A stretch of 64,000 nucleotides of DNA from CAWGYT01 sp963826795 (GTDB taxonomy: Bacteria > Planctomycetota > Planctomycetia > Pirellulales > Pirellulaceae): the NCBI GenBank assembly GCA_963826795.1, contig CAWGYT010000023.1, positions 1 to 64,000 on the forward strand, given 5' to 3'. Both the position numbers and the translations under genes were made by a program. A model generated the notes under the pieces. It was not told where the DNA came from and did not search any database. It worked only from the letters and a program-made list of their open reading frames with translations. The first letter of the stretch is position 1; every line of letters begins with the position of its first letter. Positions 20,901-29,817 of the stretch are shown piece by piece.

Positions 20901-23900
20901 CCAGGTTGGTATTCGTGTGGATCGCGTTGTCGCCGGTCTTGTCGATCGGTACTTCGGACAGATCGAGCGTGAAGCGAATATCGTCCAAGTTGCTGAGATC
21001 AACCGTCACCTGGCCACCCAATTGCGCGTCGATGACCGATTCGATCGCGGCGGTGACCTCGGCGAGGGAAAAGTCGTCAACCAAATCCAGCGCCCCGTTG
21101 ATCTCGAGACGCAGGCCGCGGATGAAGTTCGCGGCGTCATCGATCGCGTTTCCGATCAGCGGCAAATCGAGGCCGAAGACCTGCGACTGCAGAGCGTTTT
21201 CCAGGGCTTCGAATAAATCGTCCAGGGCGTCCGGCAACGCGGCCAGATCGCTCTCCAGGTCGACACTTGCGATGAGCGTGTCGAAGTCGGGTGGCGAGAT
21301 GAGCACCGTCGTGCTGCTCGGCCGATTCAAGTCGTCGATCTGAAAATGCAGGTGGTCGCTTCCCACGACAATGGCTGGTTCGGCGATGAGATAATCGAAC
21401 TCCAATTGTCCGCTTGCCGAGACTTCCAGGGCCGCCTGGTCTAAATCGTGGATCAGGTAGCGTCCGCCAATCGCGGAATCCTCCAGCCCAATCGTGATGG
21501 CGGCCGGCTGGCTTGGCAAAGGGTTCGTGAAATCTGCCGCGATGACCAGCGATCCCTTGTCGAGGGCAAGGTCGAGCACGCCCAGAGAACCGTTGGCAGT
21601 CAGGGTTCTGCCACCGCTGGGTGCGTTGACATACACGTTTGTATTGAGAAAGGACGTCGTGGCCAGGTACGCCTCGGGTGCCTCGGGAACCGTCAGGTCG
21701 AACTCGTAATCAAGTTGCAATTCCGTTGAAACTCGGGCATGGACCGGGTCGCCGGTGCCCGCGAATTCACCAATCCCGTCCAGCGCCGCGCTTCCTGTCG
21801 CCGATGCCAACTCGGAAATGCTCAGTCCAAAATCCAGTACGTTTTGGGCGACGTCGCCGGTCAGAGTCAAGCCGATGTCGATTGTCGCGGCAGCCGTCTC
21901 CACGACGACGTCACTGGCCAGGTGCAGCGTCGGGTCGATCAACGCCTGGATCTCATTCGCGATGACACGGGAGACATCTTGCAGGCGCGCGGCATTACCG
22001 GCAACCGATTCATACGCCTCGAATCCAGCCCTGACCACGTCGGCGACCGCCTCGATGGCTTGCGCGTCGACCAGATCGTTCAGCGTGGCACCGATCGAGT
22101 TGAGCGCTTCGACCGGCGTGTCATGCCAGTTCACGACGGCGCTGATTCCGTCCGCTAACGACGCGGCGAGGGAGTCGATCGTCAGGTTCGAGAAATTCCC
22201 CAGGACGCCGGTATTGGACAGCGAAAGGTCGATCTCGTCCGGTTGACTCAAGTCGGCTACCGTGGCGGTAATGGCTGCCCCGGGCGCTAGGGGCACGTCA
22301 AACAAGCCGTCCTGGACAGCCACGTTGTTCAGGGTGAGCGCCGTGGATCCGGATTGGAAAAGGGGGACGTGAAGAAGCGACTCGGGCGTTGCGAGTCCGT
22401 CGAGCAACTCTCCGAGAGTTGCTTCGGTGCTTGCCGTGTCCGGATGACCCAACTCCGCGCGGAATTCACTCGTGCCGCTGTACCTGCCCCCTGAAAAGTC
22501 GATTCCTACCATGCCGTATTGGGCTGAACCTGCGATGTTCCGCGCGTTCTGGTCGGTTTGGCCGTGAATCGTGATGTGGTCCGCTGAGAACTGTTCTTCG
22601 GGCGGCTGACCCGGGTGCGTGAGATCGACCTCAAATTCGAATTCGATCGCGGCTGTTGACGTGAGTTGGGCGAGCGAGTTGGTCGTGAAGTGCGACACGG
22701 GCGAAGCGTCGTCGGTGAACTCAAGGGGCACCGAAGTTCGTTGTGGAGCAAAGTCCATGGAAATGGGCAACACCAACCGGTTCGACGACGGGTCGTAATC
22801 CACGTCGATGCCCAAGAGATCCGCGAATTCTTGTGCCGTTTGAAACGAGGGCTGGCCATCCTCGCCGCGCCATGCCGCGACTTGATTGAAATATTCAGCA
22901 GCGCCAATGAATTGATTGCCGAGTGTTGCTCCCTGTGCGAACGGGACCGCGGTCCGCAGGATCGACGAATCGCTGAAGCCGGCCACGAACGTTCCGAATA
23001 GTCCGAGCCCGCTCAGCAAGCTGTCGGCGTTCACATGGCCGAAGTTCTGAAGTTCCGCGAAGTCCCCATTCACCGTGACGTTCGGGTCCGTCTGACCCAC
23101 CGCAAGCCCCGAAACCGAGATGCCGGGCGATCCGGAAGCGGTCCAAGTGCCCAGGGTCGCCGACACTTCGAACGACGCGTCCAATGGACCTGAAGCGACG
23201 CTGATGTTCGCGACATCTTCAGCATCATAACCATTCAGTTCGGACAGCGTCACATTTTGCAGATCATCCGGCACGACATCATTCAAGGTGATCTGAGCCT
23301 CGGCATCGAGATGAATGCCGACAATCGCGGAGGCATCCAGAAACCCAACGGTCAGTTCGACTGCCGCGTCGAGGGTGTTCATGTCCACGGAAACGTCGAT
23401 TTCGGTGCCTCGTACGAAGAAGGCCTGCTCGGTGCTGAGATCTGGATTCAGGTTGATTCCAAAGGCCAGGGATAGATCGACAGAACCGATAACTTCAGCG
23501 TCCAAAACGGTATCGCTCGCCAAGCCCAGCAAGTCTCCCTGCGCGCCAAAATCAAGTCGAAGCCTTTCGGTCATTTGGACATCGTGCACGGTCAATTCGA
23601 ATCGCAGTTCGCTGGCTGGCTCCGAAGCCAGGCCTCCCGAGATCGAGGTCACTTCCGGCAGTGAAGACAGGAAGTTCACGAAATCATCCGTGCCGGATTC
23701 TGAACCGGCCAGACCGTCAAAGTAATCTTGAATCGGCTCGACCAACTTATGCTGCAAAGTTTCGCCCACATCGACAACTCGGCCGACGCTTAAGGGAGTC
23801 GCGTCTTCACGGGTAACCAGCCCGAACGGTTCGTTGAGCTCTCCGAGCCGGGTTGTTTCACTGGCCCAACCGGCCAAGGCGTCCAACCCCGACACGAGAG

Positions 23901-24075
23901 CCGTCGCCTGCCCCTGGTCGATCGTCGCCGATACGAAATCTCCGGCCAGCAGCTGACGGCCCTCAAGGAGCTCAAAGTTGGGGTTGACCCAGCGACGTTT
24001 GCGACGGAGCGCTGACTTTCGGGATCCAGATTCTGTGCGACGCGTCCTGAAGAACCTGTTCGAGGAAATGCTCAT
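14991..24075 (-). CDS. Giant surface protein: LEPR-XLL-like N-terminus, long body, RTX array, dockerin pairs (one frame break)
   Basis: ATG 24075 follows GGAGCTACCAAA. The basic N-terminus leads to FELLEGRQLLAGD, a version of the planctomycete LEPR-XLL motif. About 1,690 residues of repeated beta-rich domains follow (24000-19010) with EF-hand-like inserts (DLDRDGNQDDSFD; DHDGDGKVRGDEF). Then comes an array of RTX nonapeptides (GNDTIDGGxGxD type) from about 19010 to 16900. The C-terminal part has two SGSATGGG-type propeller repeats, then GDFDGDGRVTVADVN, DLDGDGKVGLSDLEYL and GDANLDGIFDSSDFV dockerin-like motifs. There is no PEP-CTERM tail. One frame break near 16510 separates two frames; intact it would be ~3,030 residues. 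RTX repeats bind Ca2+ after secretion, so an adhesive or S-layer-like role is plausible. The many plus-strand open frames across it are antisense shadows. Confidence 0.85.
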
Positions 24076-24401
24076 TTTGGTAGCTCCGTTTGGCGAATAG
24101 CCAGAGAGAAGTGGCGTGCCGAGTCGATCGGACATCGTCACGGTCGGCTGATACCGGCTCATGCGCTAAAACGGGTCGCAAGGGATCAAAAAAACTCGAG
24201 AGACGACCAACGATCGCGGGAAGCGGTGGCTTGGTCGCCTGAGAGTCGGGTCCATACGAAATCGTCGAGGGGCGGTCGAGGGGCGACCGAGGGACGATCG
24301 CGTTCTCGATCTTGCTACAATGAACCCCTCGGGGGCGGCCGCGATTTGTGGACGCTTCTGACGGTCTGACGGTCTGACGGTACGAATGCGAGTTGCACCA
24401 G
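24076..24401. other. Divergent intergenic region between the giant RTX gene and an ECF sigma factor
   Basis: About 325 bp holding both upstream regions. The only structure noted is a short tandem of TCTGACGG units near 24357-24380, just before the ECF start. No confident promoter boxes were recognised. The arrangement allows shared regulation of the RTX gene and the sigma factor, which is inference only. Confidence 0.4.
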
Positions 24402-25025
24402 ATGGAACGTGTTTGCGAAATACTTCAGGCGATTGATTCGGGCCGCGCGGTTGATACCGATCAGCTGCTTCCCGCCGTGTACGCGGAACTCAAACAAATG
24501 GCCGGCGCGATGATGGCCCATGAGGCTCCTGGGCAAACGTTACAAGCCACGGCGTTAGTGCACGAGGCGTATTTGCGTTTGTTTCAAAATAAGTCGGCCC
24601 GAGATGACGAAACGGGGGAGACCGATGCCTCGGACACGCCGCCCTTGGAGGGCTCCTCGACGCTGGGTTGGACCAGCCGGGGGCATTTTTTCGCGGCGGC
24701 TGCCGAGGCCATGCGGCGGATCCTGATCGATGCGGCGCGACGAAAAAAGCGACAAAAACGCGGCGGCGATCACGCTCGCGTCGATCTGGATCCAGCCGTG
24801 CTGTTGATCGATTCGCCGCCCGACGAGTTGCTCGATCTCGACGAGGCGCTCCGTCGGCTGGAAGCGAAGGACAAGATGAAGGCGGATGTCGTCAAATTGC
24901 GGTATTTCGCGGGGCTGACCGTGGAACAAACGGCTAAGGCGCTCGAGATTTCTGAGCCAACCGTCAAACGCCATTGGTCGTACGCCCGCGCCTGGCTGCG
25001 TCGGGAGACGCACAAGGACGAATGA
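24402..25025 (+). CDS. ECF-type RNA polymerase sigma factor
   Basis: A 207-residue ECF sigma factor of the kind frequent in planctomycetes. Region 2 shows LLPAVYAELKQMA, ALVHEAYLRLF and FFAAAAEAMRRILIDAARRK. Region 4 shows VVKLRYFAGLTVEQTAKAL and the helix-turn-helix ISEPTVKRHWSYARAWL. ATG 24402 is preferred; an in-frame TTG lies nine bases upstream. There is no anti-sigma gene. A Ser/Thr kinase follows 236 bp downstream on the same strand, a common planctomycete arrangement in which the kinase is thought to control the sigma factor. Confidence 0.9.
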   Translation: MERVCEILQAIDSGRAVDTDQLLPAVYAELKQMAGAMMAHEAPGQTLQATALVHEAYLRLFQNKSARDDETGETDASDTPPLEGSSTLGWTSRGHFFAAAAEAMRRILIDAARRKKRQKRGGDHARVDLDPAVLLIDSPPDELLDLDEALRRLEAKDKMKADVVKLRYFAGLTVEQTAKALEISEPTVKRHWSYARAWLRRETHKDE

Positions 25026-25261
25026 GAAGGGTGGCTTGGGTTCACGAGCTTCCGCAATTTTGTGCTTTCCTTGATCCCTTTTCCATTAAAATGGCGCACG
25101 TCATGAGGGAAGACGCCGAAAGAGCCTGCCGGCGGCGAAGTTTGGCGTAAGAAAGCAGCACCAACCGAAGCGGGGTACGGCGGGCGTTTCAGCCACGGCT
25201 TCTTGCAGCGGCAGGCTCGGTTGGCGGGTTTGCTGGGGTGAACTGCGTAAGGTGCGAAGGC

Positions 25262-28200
25262 ATGTCGCTTGACCGTCCCGAAGAAGAGCTGATCTTCGAC
25301 CAGGCGATTCAGATTGCCGATCGCCAGGCCCGTTCCGACTTTCTGGATCGATCTTGTCAGGGGGACGCTGCGTTACGCGGTTCGTTGGAAGAGCTTCTCG
25401 CCTGCCATGACACCGCCGGGGACTATTTGGAAACGGCGCCGATCCGAACGCTCGAGCGTTTGCGTCACGAATCAGCCGGCGATCGGGTGGGTCGATACCA
25501 GCTGGTCGAATGTATCGGCGAGGGAGGATTCGGCGTCGTGTATCGGGCCCAAATGCTCGATCCGATTCAACGCGACGTCGCGATCAAAATCATTCGGCTG
25601 GGAATGGATTCGGAGGAAGTCGTCCGAAGGTTCGAATCCGAGCGACAAGTCATGAGCATCATGAACCATCCGCACATCGCTTCGGTGTTGGATGCGGGAA
25701 CCGCCGATTCAGGCCGGCCTTATTTCGTGATGGAATTCGTCGACGGGGAATCGATCGACCGATTCTGCGAGTGCCATCGCTTGTCGGTACGTCAAATATT
25801 GACGCTGTTCATCGACGTTTGCCAAGCAATTCAGCATGCGCATCAAAAAGGAGTCGTTCACCGCGACCTGAAGCCATCCAATGTGATCGTCGTCGCTGGC
25901 GAACATCGTCCGACGCCGAAGGTGATCGACTTTGGAATCGCCAAGGCATTATGGCCTGTGGCCGACCAACACGGGTTCCAAACTGCCGAGCATCGAATCT
26001 TGGGAACACCGGGCTACATGAGCCCCGAGCAAATTGCGCGTGATGTCGACATCGATACACGAGCGGATGTCTATGCTTTAGGTGGAATCTTGTACAAGCT
26101 GGTCGTCGGCGTGGAACCGGTCGACCCGCAGCACCTGCGGCGGATCGATATGGCCGATGCTTATCGGCAGATGCGAGATGATCCCGTACCACGACCGTCG
26201 GCCCGATGGGCATCATTAGGGCAGCAGCAGCAACAACAACTCGCATCGTTGCGTAACACGCATCCTTCCGCACTACGCCGGACGCTCAAGGGCGATCTGG
26301 ATTGGATCATGCTGCGTGCGCTGGAAAAGGACCGCGATCGTCGCTATAGCACCGTCCATGAATTGGTGGACGATGTGCGGCGCTTCCTGGATCATAAGCC
26401 GGTTGCGGCGGGACCTCCCAGCATTGGTTATCGATTGCGAAAACTGGTTCGCCGAAACCGGATCGCGACGCTGGCCAGTGTCCTCGTCTTCGTCTCGCTG
26501 GCCACCGGCGGCGTACTCGCGACGATCGGAATGGTACGTGCGAAGCAGGAGAGTCGGCGCGCGACCGACGAATGGCGGCGTGCCGAGCAACAACGGCAAC
26601 TGGCCGTGACGGAAGCAGACAAAGCGGACCAGACGCTGAGCCTGCTGGAAAAGATGTTGGGGGCTTCGCATCCTGGGCAGGGGCATTCGGTGGATTACAC
26701 GATGCGGCAACTGCTGGATGATTTTTCCGATTCGTTTGAGGCCGATTTAGCACGTCAACCGGATGTTGCCGCCCGATTGCATCGGACCGTGGGCAAAGCG
26801 TATTGGAGTCTGGGTGAGATGCCCCGCGCGGGGCAACACCTCGAACGTGCCCTCGAGCTCTACTCAAGCCAGTTTGGCGACCATCATCAATTGACTGCCG
26901 AAACGAGCGTCGATTATGCGCTGTACTTATTGAGACTATCGCGAGTTGTCGAAGCCTGGCGGACGGTGCAGCGTGCTCTTCCGGTCTTGCAGGAGCACCC
27001 GGCCAACGAGCAAACAGTGTGGGCCCTCTTCGTCCTGTCTCGAGTGCACCATGAGTTTGCGGACGATACGAAGGCGTTCGAATACGTTGTACGCTCGCGG
27101 GATGTCGCCAATCAAGTGCTAGGCCCGCAACACCCGGTGTCGATTTCCATGCGGATGAAAGCCCTGTTCCATGAAGCGAATGACGGCGAGGCCGACCAGG
27201 CGAGCCTGACCGCACTAAATGATCTGTTGCGGGTCAGACCGGCGTTCAGCATGGATGTTGCCGACGCAAAGCGCCAACGCAGCATGGTCCTGTTGCGATT
27301 GGGGCGATACGAAGAAGCCGAGTCGTTAGTGCGCGAGTCCATCGACGTACATCAGAAATTGCTGGGGCCCGATACCAGTCATCTGGCCCATGACATGCTG
27401 GTCTTGACGCGTGTGTTGCACCAATTGGGACGAGGTGAGGAAGCGATTCAACAAGCGCGCCAGACGCTGGAACTTGCCGAACGAGTCACCATCGAGCGCG
27501 ATATCCTACGGCATCAAGCGTACCAGAGTCTCGCGTCCCTGCTGGAACCGGGATCTCCCGGCGAGGCGATCGACATCTGGACCAAGGCGATCAGCGCCAA
27601 GCAACAGGTCGTCGGAAAGCATGTCGAAGTCGCCAGGCTTCTCCACCGCCAGGGAGGCCTGTACGTTCGACTCGGAGAATTGCCCGAAGCCGCGGAGTGC
27701 TATCGGCGTAGCCTGCAAACGGTTCGCGAGTCGCCGCTCCCGGAAACCGACGTTGGCTTATCGGTTCGGAACAACCGCGATCACGTTGAAAGCGTCTTCT
27801 TATTGACAGCGCTCGATCTAATCGGAGTCTTGCTGGAACTCGAGAACGCGCCGGATGCGCAGGTCGTGTGCGACGAGATCTGCCTGCGAGCCGCAGGTGT
27901 GAACACCGCTTCCGCCCAGAGTGTCGCCGAAATTGCCACGGCGCGGATGCACTTGGCCAGAGGTGACCTTGCCTCCGCGAAACGAGACATCGACTCGGCA
28001 TCGGCCAAACTGGACAATGCGTCCCACTTTCGCATTCGAGTTCGTGCGATTCTGGTCGAGGGAGAAATCTTGACGGAGCTCAAAGAGTTTAACGTAGCGC
28101 AGCGACAGTTGAAGCGCGCCTACCGCATCTTACGAAAGCGACAAGGTCCATTGGATCACTTCGAGTATTCTCTGGCCAAGCAACTTGCCATCTTGTTCGA

Positions 28201-28276
28201 ACAATCGAATCGCCCCAAGGCCGCATCCATCTGGCTGGAACGGGCAAACTCGATTCGCGAGTCGTTCAAGGAGTGA
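25262..28276 (+). CDS. Transmembrane Ser/Thr kinase with TPR sensor domain
   Basis: A 1,004-residue intact protein. The Hanks kinase domain (~78-360) has GEGGFGVVYRA, the lysine in VAIKII (K109), HRDLKPSNV (D202), DFG in VIDFGIAK (D223) and GTPGYMSPEQ. One membrane helix lies near residues 400-425 (IATLASVLVFVSLATGGVL). The ~570-residue C-terminal part is a row of helical TPR-like repeats (YWSLGEMPRAGQHLERAL; LLRLGRYEEAESLV; LLHRQGGLYVRLGELPEAA). The TPR part is expected outside the cytoplasm. GTG 25238 is an alternative, but ATG 25262 with GCGAAGG just upstream matches the family start. It pairs with the ECF factor at 24402-25025. A Q6 run interrupts the C-lobe. Confidence 0.92.
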   Translation: MSLDRPEEELIFDQAIQIADRQARSDFLDRSCQGDAALRGSLEELLACHDTAGDYLETAPIRTLERLRHESAGDRVGRYQLVECIGEGGFGVVYRAQMLDPIQRDVAIKIIRLGMDSEEVVRRFESERQVMSIMNHPHIASVLDAGTADSGRPYFVMEFVDGESIDRFCECHRLSVRQILTLFIDVCQAIQHAHQKGVVHRDLKPSNVIVVAGEHRPTPKVIDFGIAKALWPVADQHGFQTAEHRILGTPGYMSPEQIARDVDIDTRADVYALGGILYKLVVGVEPVDPQHLRRIDMADAYRQMRDDPVPRPSARWASLGQQQQQQLASLRNTHPSALRRTLKGDLDWIMLRALEKDRDRRYSTVHELVDDVRRFLDHKPVAAGPPSIGYRLRKLVRRNRIATLASVLVFVSLATGGVLATIGMVRAKQESRRATDEWRRAEQQRQLAVTEADKADQTLSLLEKMLGASHPGQGHSVDYTMRQLLDDFSDSFEADLARQPDVAARLHRTVGKAYWSLGEMPRAGQHLERALELYSSQFGDHHQLTAETSVDYALYLLRLSRVVEAWRTVQRALPVLQEHPANEQTVWALFVLSRVHHEFADDTKAFEYVVRSRDVANQVLGPQHPVSISMRMKALFHEANDGEADQASLTALNDLLRVRPAFSMDVADAKRQRSMVLLRLGRYEEAESLVRESIDVHQKLLGPDTSHLAHDMLVLTRVLHQLGRGEEAIQQARQTLELAERVTIERDILRHQAYQSLASLLEPGSPGEAIDIWTKAISAKQQVVGKHVEVARLLHRQGGLYVRLGELPEAAECYRRSLQTVRESPLPETDVGLSVRNNRDHVESVFLLTALDLIGVLLELENAPDAQVVCDEICLRAAGVNTASAQSVAEIATARMHLARGDLASAKRDIDSASAKLDNASHFRIRVRAILVEGEILTELKEFNVAQRQLKRAYRILRKRQGPLDHFEYSLAKQLAILFEQSNRPKAASIWLERANSIRESFKE

Positions 28277-28365
28277 CCCAGCTGGCGCGGAGCCATGAAT
28301 TTGTCGGACGGACGCTGGCCAAGTACATCTTTGAGTCCCCGTGCGGTCAAAATGACTTATGCGGG

Positions 28366-28641
28366 TCAATCCTAGACGGTCTATCGGGTCCAATCCTACA
28401 GTCAATCCTAGACAGTCAATCCTAGACGGTCTACATTCCGACAGTCAATCCTAGACGGTCTACATTCCGACAGTCAATCCTAGACGGTCTACATTCCGGC
28501 GCTCGCACAAGCTCACCGCGCCTGCTTCACTCCGAACACGATGGGACCGCGTGCCTATCTTCACGCCCCCCCGAAATCGTGGCCGGGAGTGTAGACCGTC
28601 TCGATTCGTGGTCGTCTCGATCGTGGTCTCGATTCGTGTAA
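28366..28641 (+). mobile_element. AGACGGTCTACA element, copy 1, with reiterated ends
   Basis: The core (28481-28601) runs from TAGACGGTCTACATTCC to GGGAGTGTAGACCGTCT. Its ends are inverted repeats built on the near-palindrome AGACSGTCT. On the left, TAGACGGTCTACATTCCGAC plus a CAGTCAATCC spacer is repeated head to tail about three times, with further decayed copies outward (28366-28480). On the right, CTCGATTCGTG is repeated three times (28600-28641). No open frame is convincing. Units are contiguous with no unique spacers, so this is not a CRISPR array. Confidence 0.75.
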
Positions 28642-29020
28642 CAACATCAAGCTGCCGGTACAGGTCAGCCACTGGACGCAGAACGGGGTGATAATTACGC
28701 TGCCGCTCGATGAGACGGTGTCGTCACACGGTGCTGATTCCGAGCTGAAAGCACCGTACTGACGCTCAGGCCAAGTCGGTCAAGAGCAGATGCACGTCGT
28801 CCTCACGCCGGCGACACGACGGCCTTCATTCGATCCGCTTCGCAATACCACCGATGAGGGCCAACGCGGCCCTGCAAGGGAAACGATCCGCTGAACGCTC
28901 GGGCGGGATTTCGACCGCGTAAGCGAGAAACGCCGGTAATCAATCGCCGGGACGAAACTACAGAGCGAAACGTCTCAACAAGACCCATTCACTCGCATGC
29001 TCAACAGCGGGTCGGCATGA
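28642..29020 (+). pseudogene. Decayed gene tail, copy 1
   Basis: Starts AACAACATCAAGCTGCCGG, like the better-kept copy at 29229, and keeps patches of the same DNA (ATAATTACGCTGCCG; AACGCGGCCCTGCAAG) to a decayed end near 28995. Indels and stops destroy the frame. It is a second, older or less constrained copy of the same 3' gene end behind the same mobile element. Confidence 0.6.
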
Positions 29021-29228
29021 GACGGTCTATCAGTCAATCCTAGACGGTCTACATTCCGTCAATCCTAGACGGTCTACATTCCGGCGCTCGCACAAGCTCA
29101 CCGCGCCTTGCTTCACTCCGAACACGATGGGACCGCGTGCCTATCTTCACCCCCCCACCGAAATCGTGGCCGGGAGTGTAGACCGTCTCGATTCGTGGTC
29201 GTCTCGATTCGTGGTCTCGATTCGTGTA
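29021..29228 (+). mobile_element. AGACGGTCTACA element, copy 2, with reiterated ends
   Basis: The core (29066-29188) is almost the same as copy 1, including GCTCGCACAAGCTCACCGCG and the CACGATGGGACCGCGTGCC middle. The left end is present twice, with a third partial further out. The right end is followed by three CTCGATTCGTG-type units. Together with the gene tail that follows, it forms a ~580-bp direct duplication with copy 1. Confidence 0.75.
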
Positions 29229-29494
29229 ACAACATCAAGCTGCCGGTACAGGTCAGCAACTGGACGCAGACCGGAGTGATAATTACGCTGCCGCCGATGG
29301 CGATTCGTGACACGGTGCTGATTCGGCTGGACATCGTGCTGCCGCACGGCCAAGTCGGTCACACGCAGAAGCTCTACGTCACTCCGCCGGCTCCCGTCGT
29401 CCTGCACCCGACCGCTCCGCAGTCGCCGCTGCCCACCAACGCGGCCCTGCAAGCGAACGCTCCGCAGAACCTCGGCGGCATTTCGATCGAGTAA
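29229..29494 (+). pseudogene. 3' tail of an exported or structural protein gene cut by the element
   Basis: In frame the tail reads NNIKLPVQVSNWTQTGVIIT, then DTVLIRLDIVLPHGQVGHT and a Pro/Ala-rich end to TAA at 29492-29494. A good terminator lies 53 bp on. No start codon belongs to it: the open frame upstream runs through the element. The family is not recognised. The preserved frame and terminator suggest a recent truncation. Confidence 0.55.
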
Positions 29495-29546
29495 GCGAGA
29501 CGCCGGACGCAACGCCGGAACGAAAGTAGAAGCGAAACGCGAAAAC

Positions 29547-29582
29547 AAACCCTTCCCGCTGTCACCAGCCGGAAGGGTTTTT
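29547..29582 (+). terminator. Rho-independent terminator
   Basis: AAACCCTTCC pairs with GGAAGGGTTTTT around a loop of about 14 nt and ends in a T run. It serves the truncated gene ending at 29494. Confidence 0.8.
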
Positions 29583-29719
29583 CACCAGGAACTGCACCAT
29601 GGGAAACTTCGCGCGAGCAAGGTAAATCACCGAGGAGATCGAAAAACGTTCTCTGTGCACTCGGTGATTTTTTTCATCGCGGTGCATGGCACTGTTGTTT
29701 TTCATGCCGGCAACAACGC

Positions 29720-29759
29720 AAAACGCCCCGGCAAACCTGCCAGGGCGTTCGGTGTTTTT
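29720..29759 (-). terminator. Terminator of the minus-strand PEP-CTERM gene
   Basis: Read on the minus strand, ACGCCCTGGCA pairs with TTGCCGGGGCGT and is followed by TTTT. It lies about 60 bp past the stop of 29818-31233. The other strand also has a T run, so it may act in both directions. Confidence 0.75.
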
Positions 29760-29817
29760 CATTCAGAACCGTCGTATCGGAACATCGCACGGATACGCGA
29801 CGCGAGACCGACAGAAC

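Noticed and set aside
20011..21216. Long plus-strand open frame (401 codons) and many similar frames between 15 and 24 kb
   Set aside because: Antisense to the giant RTX gene. The composition reflects the complementary strand's codon bias and no domain is recognisable.
28366..28496. CRISPR-like array of ~29-bp repeats
   Set aside because: Units follow one another with no unique spacers and no cas genes are present; they are reiterated element ends.
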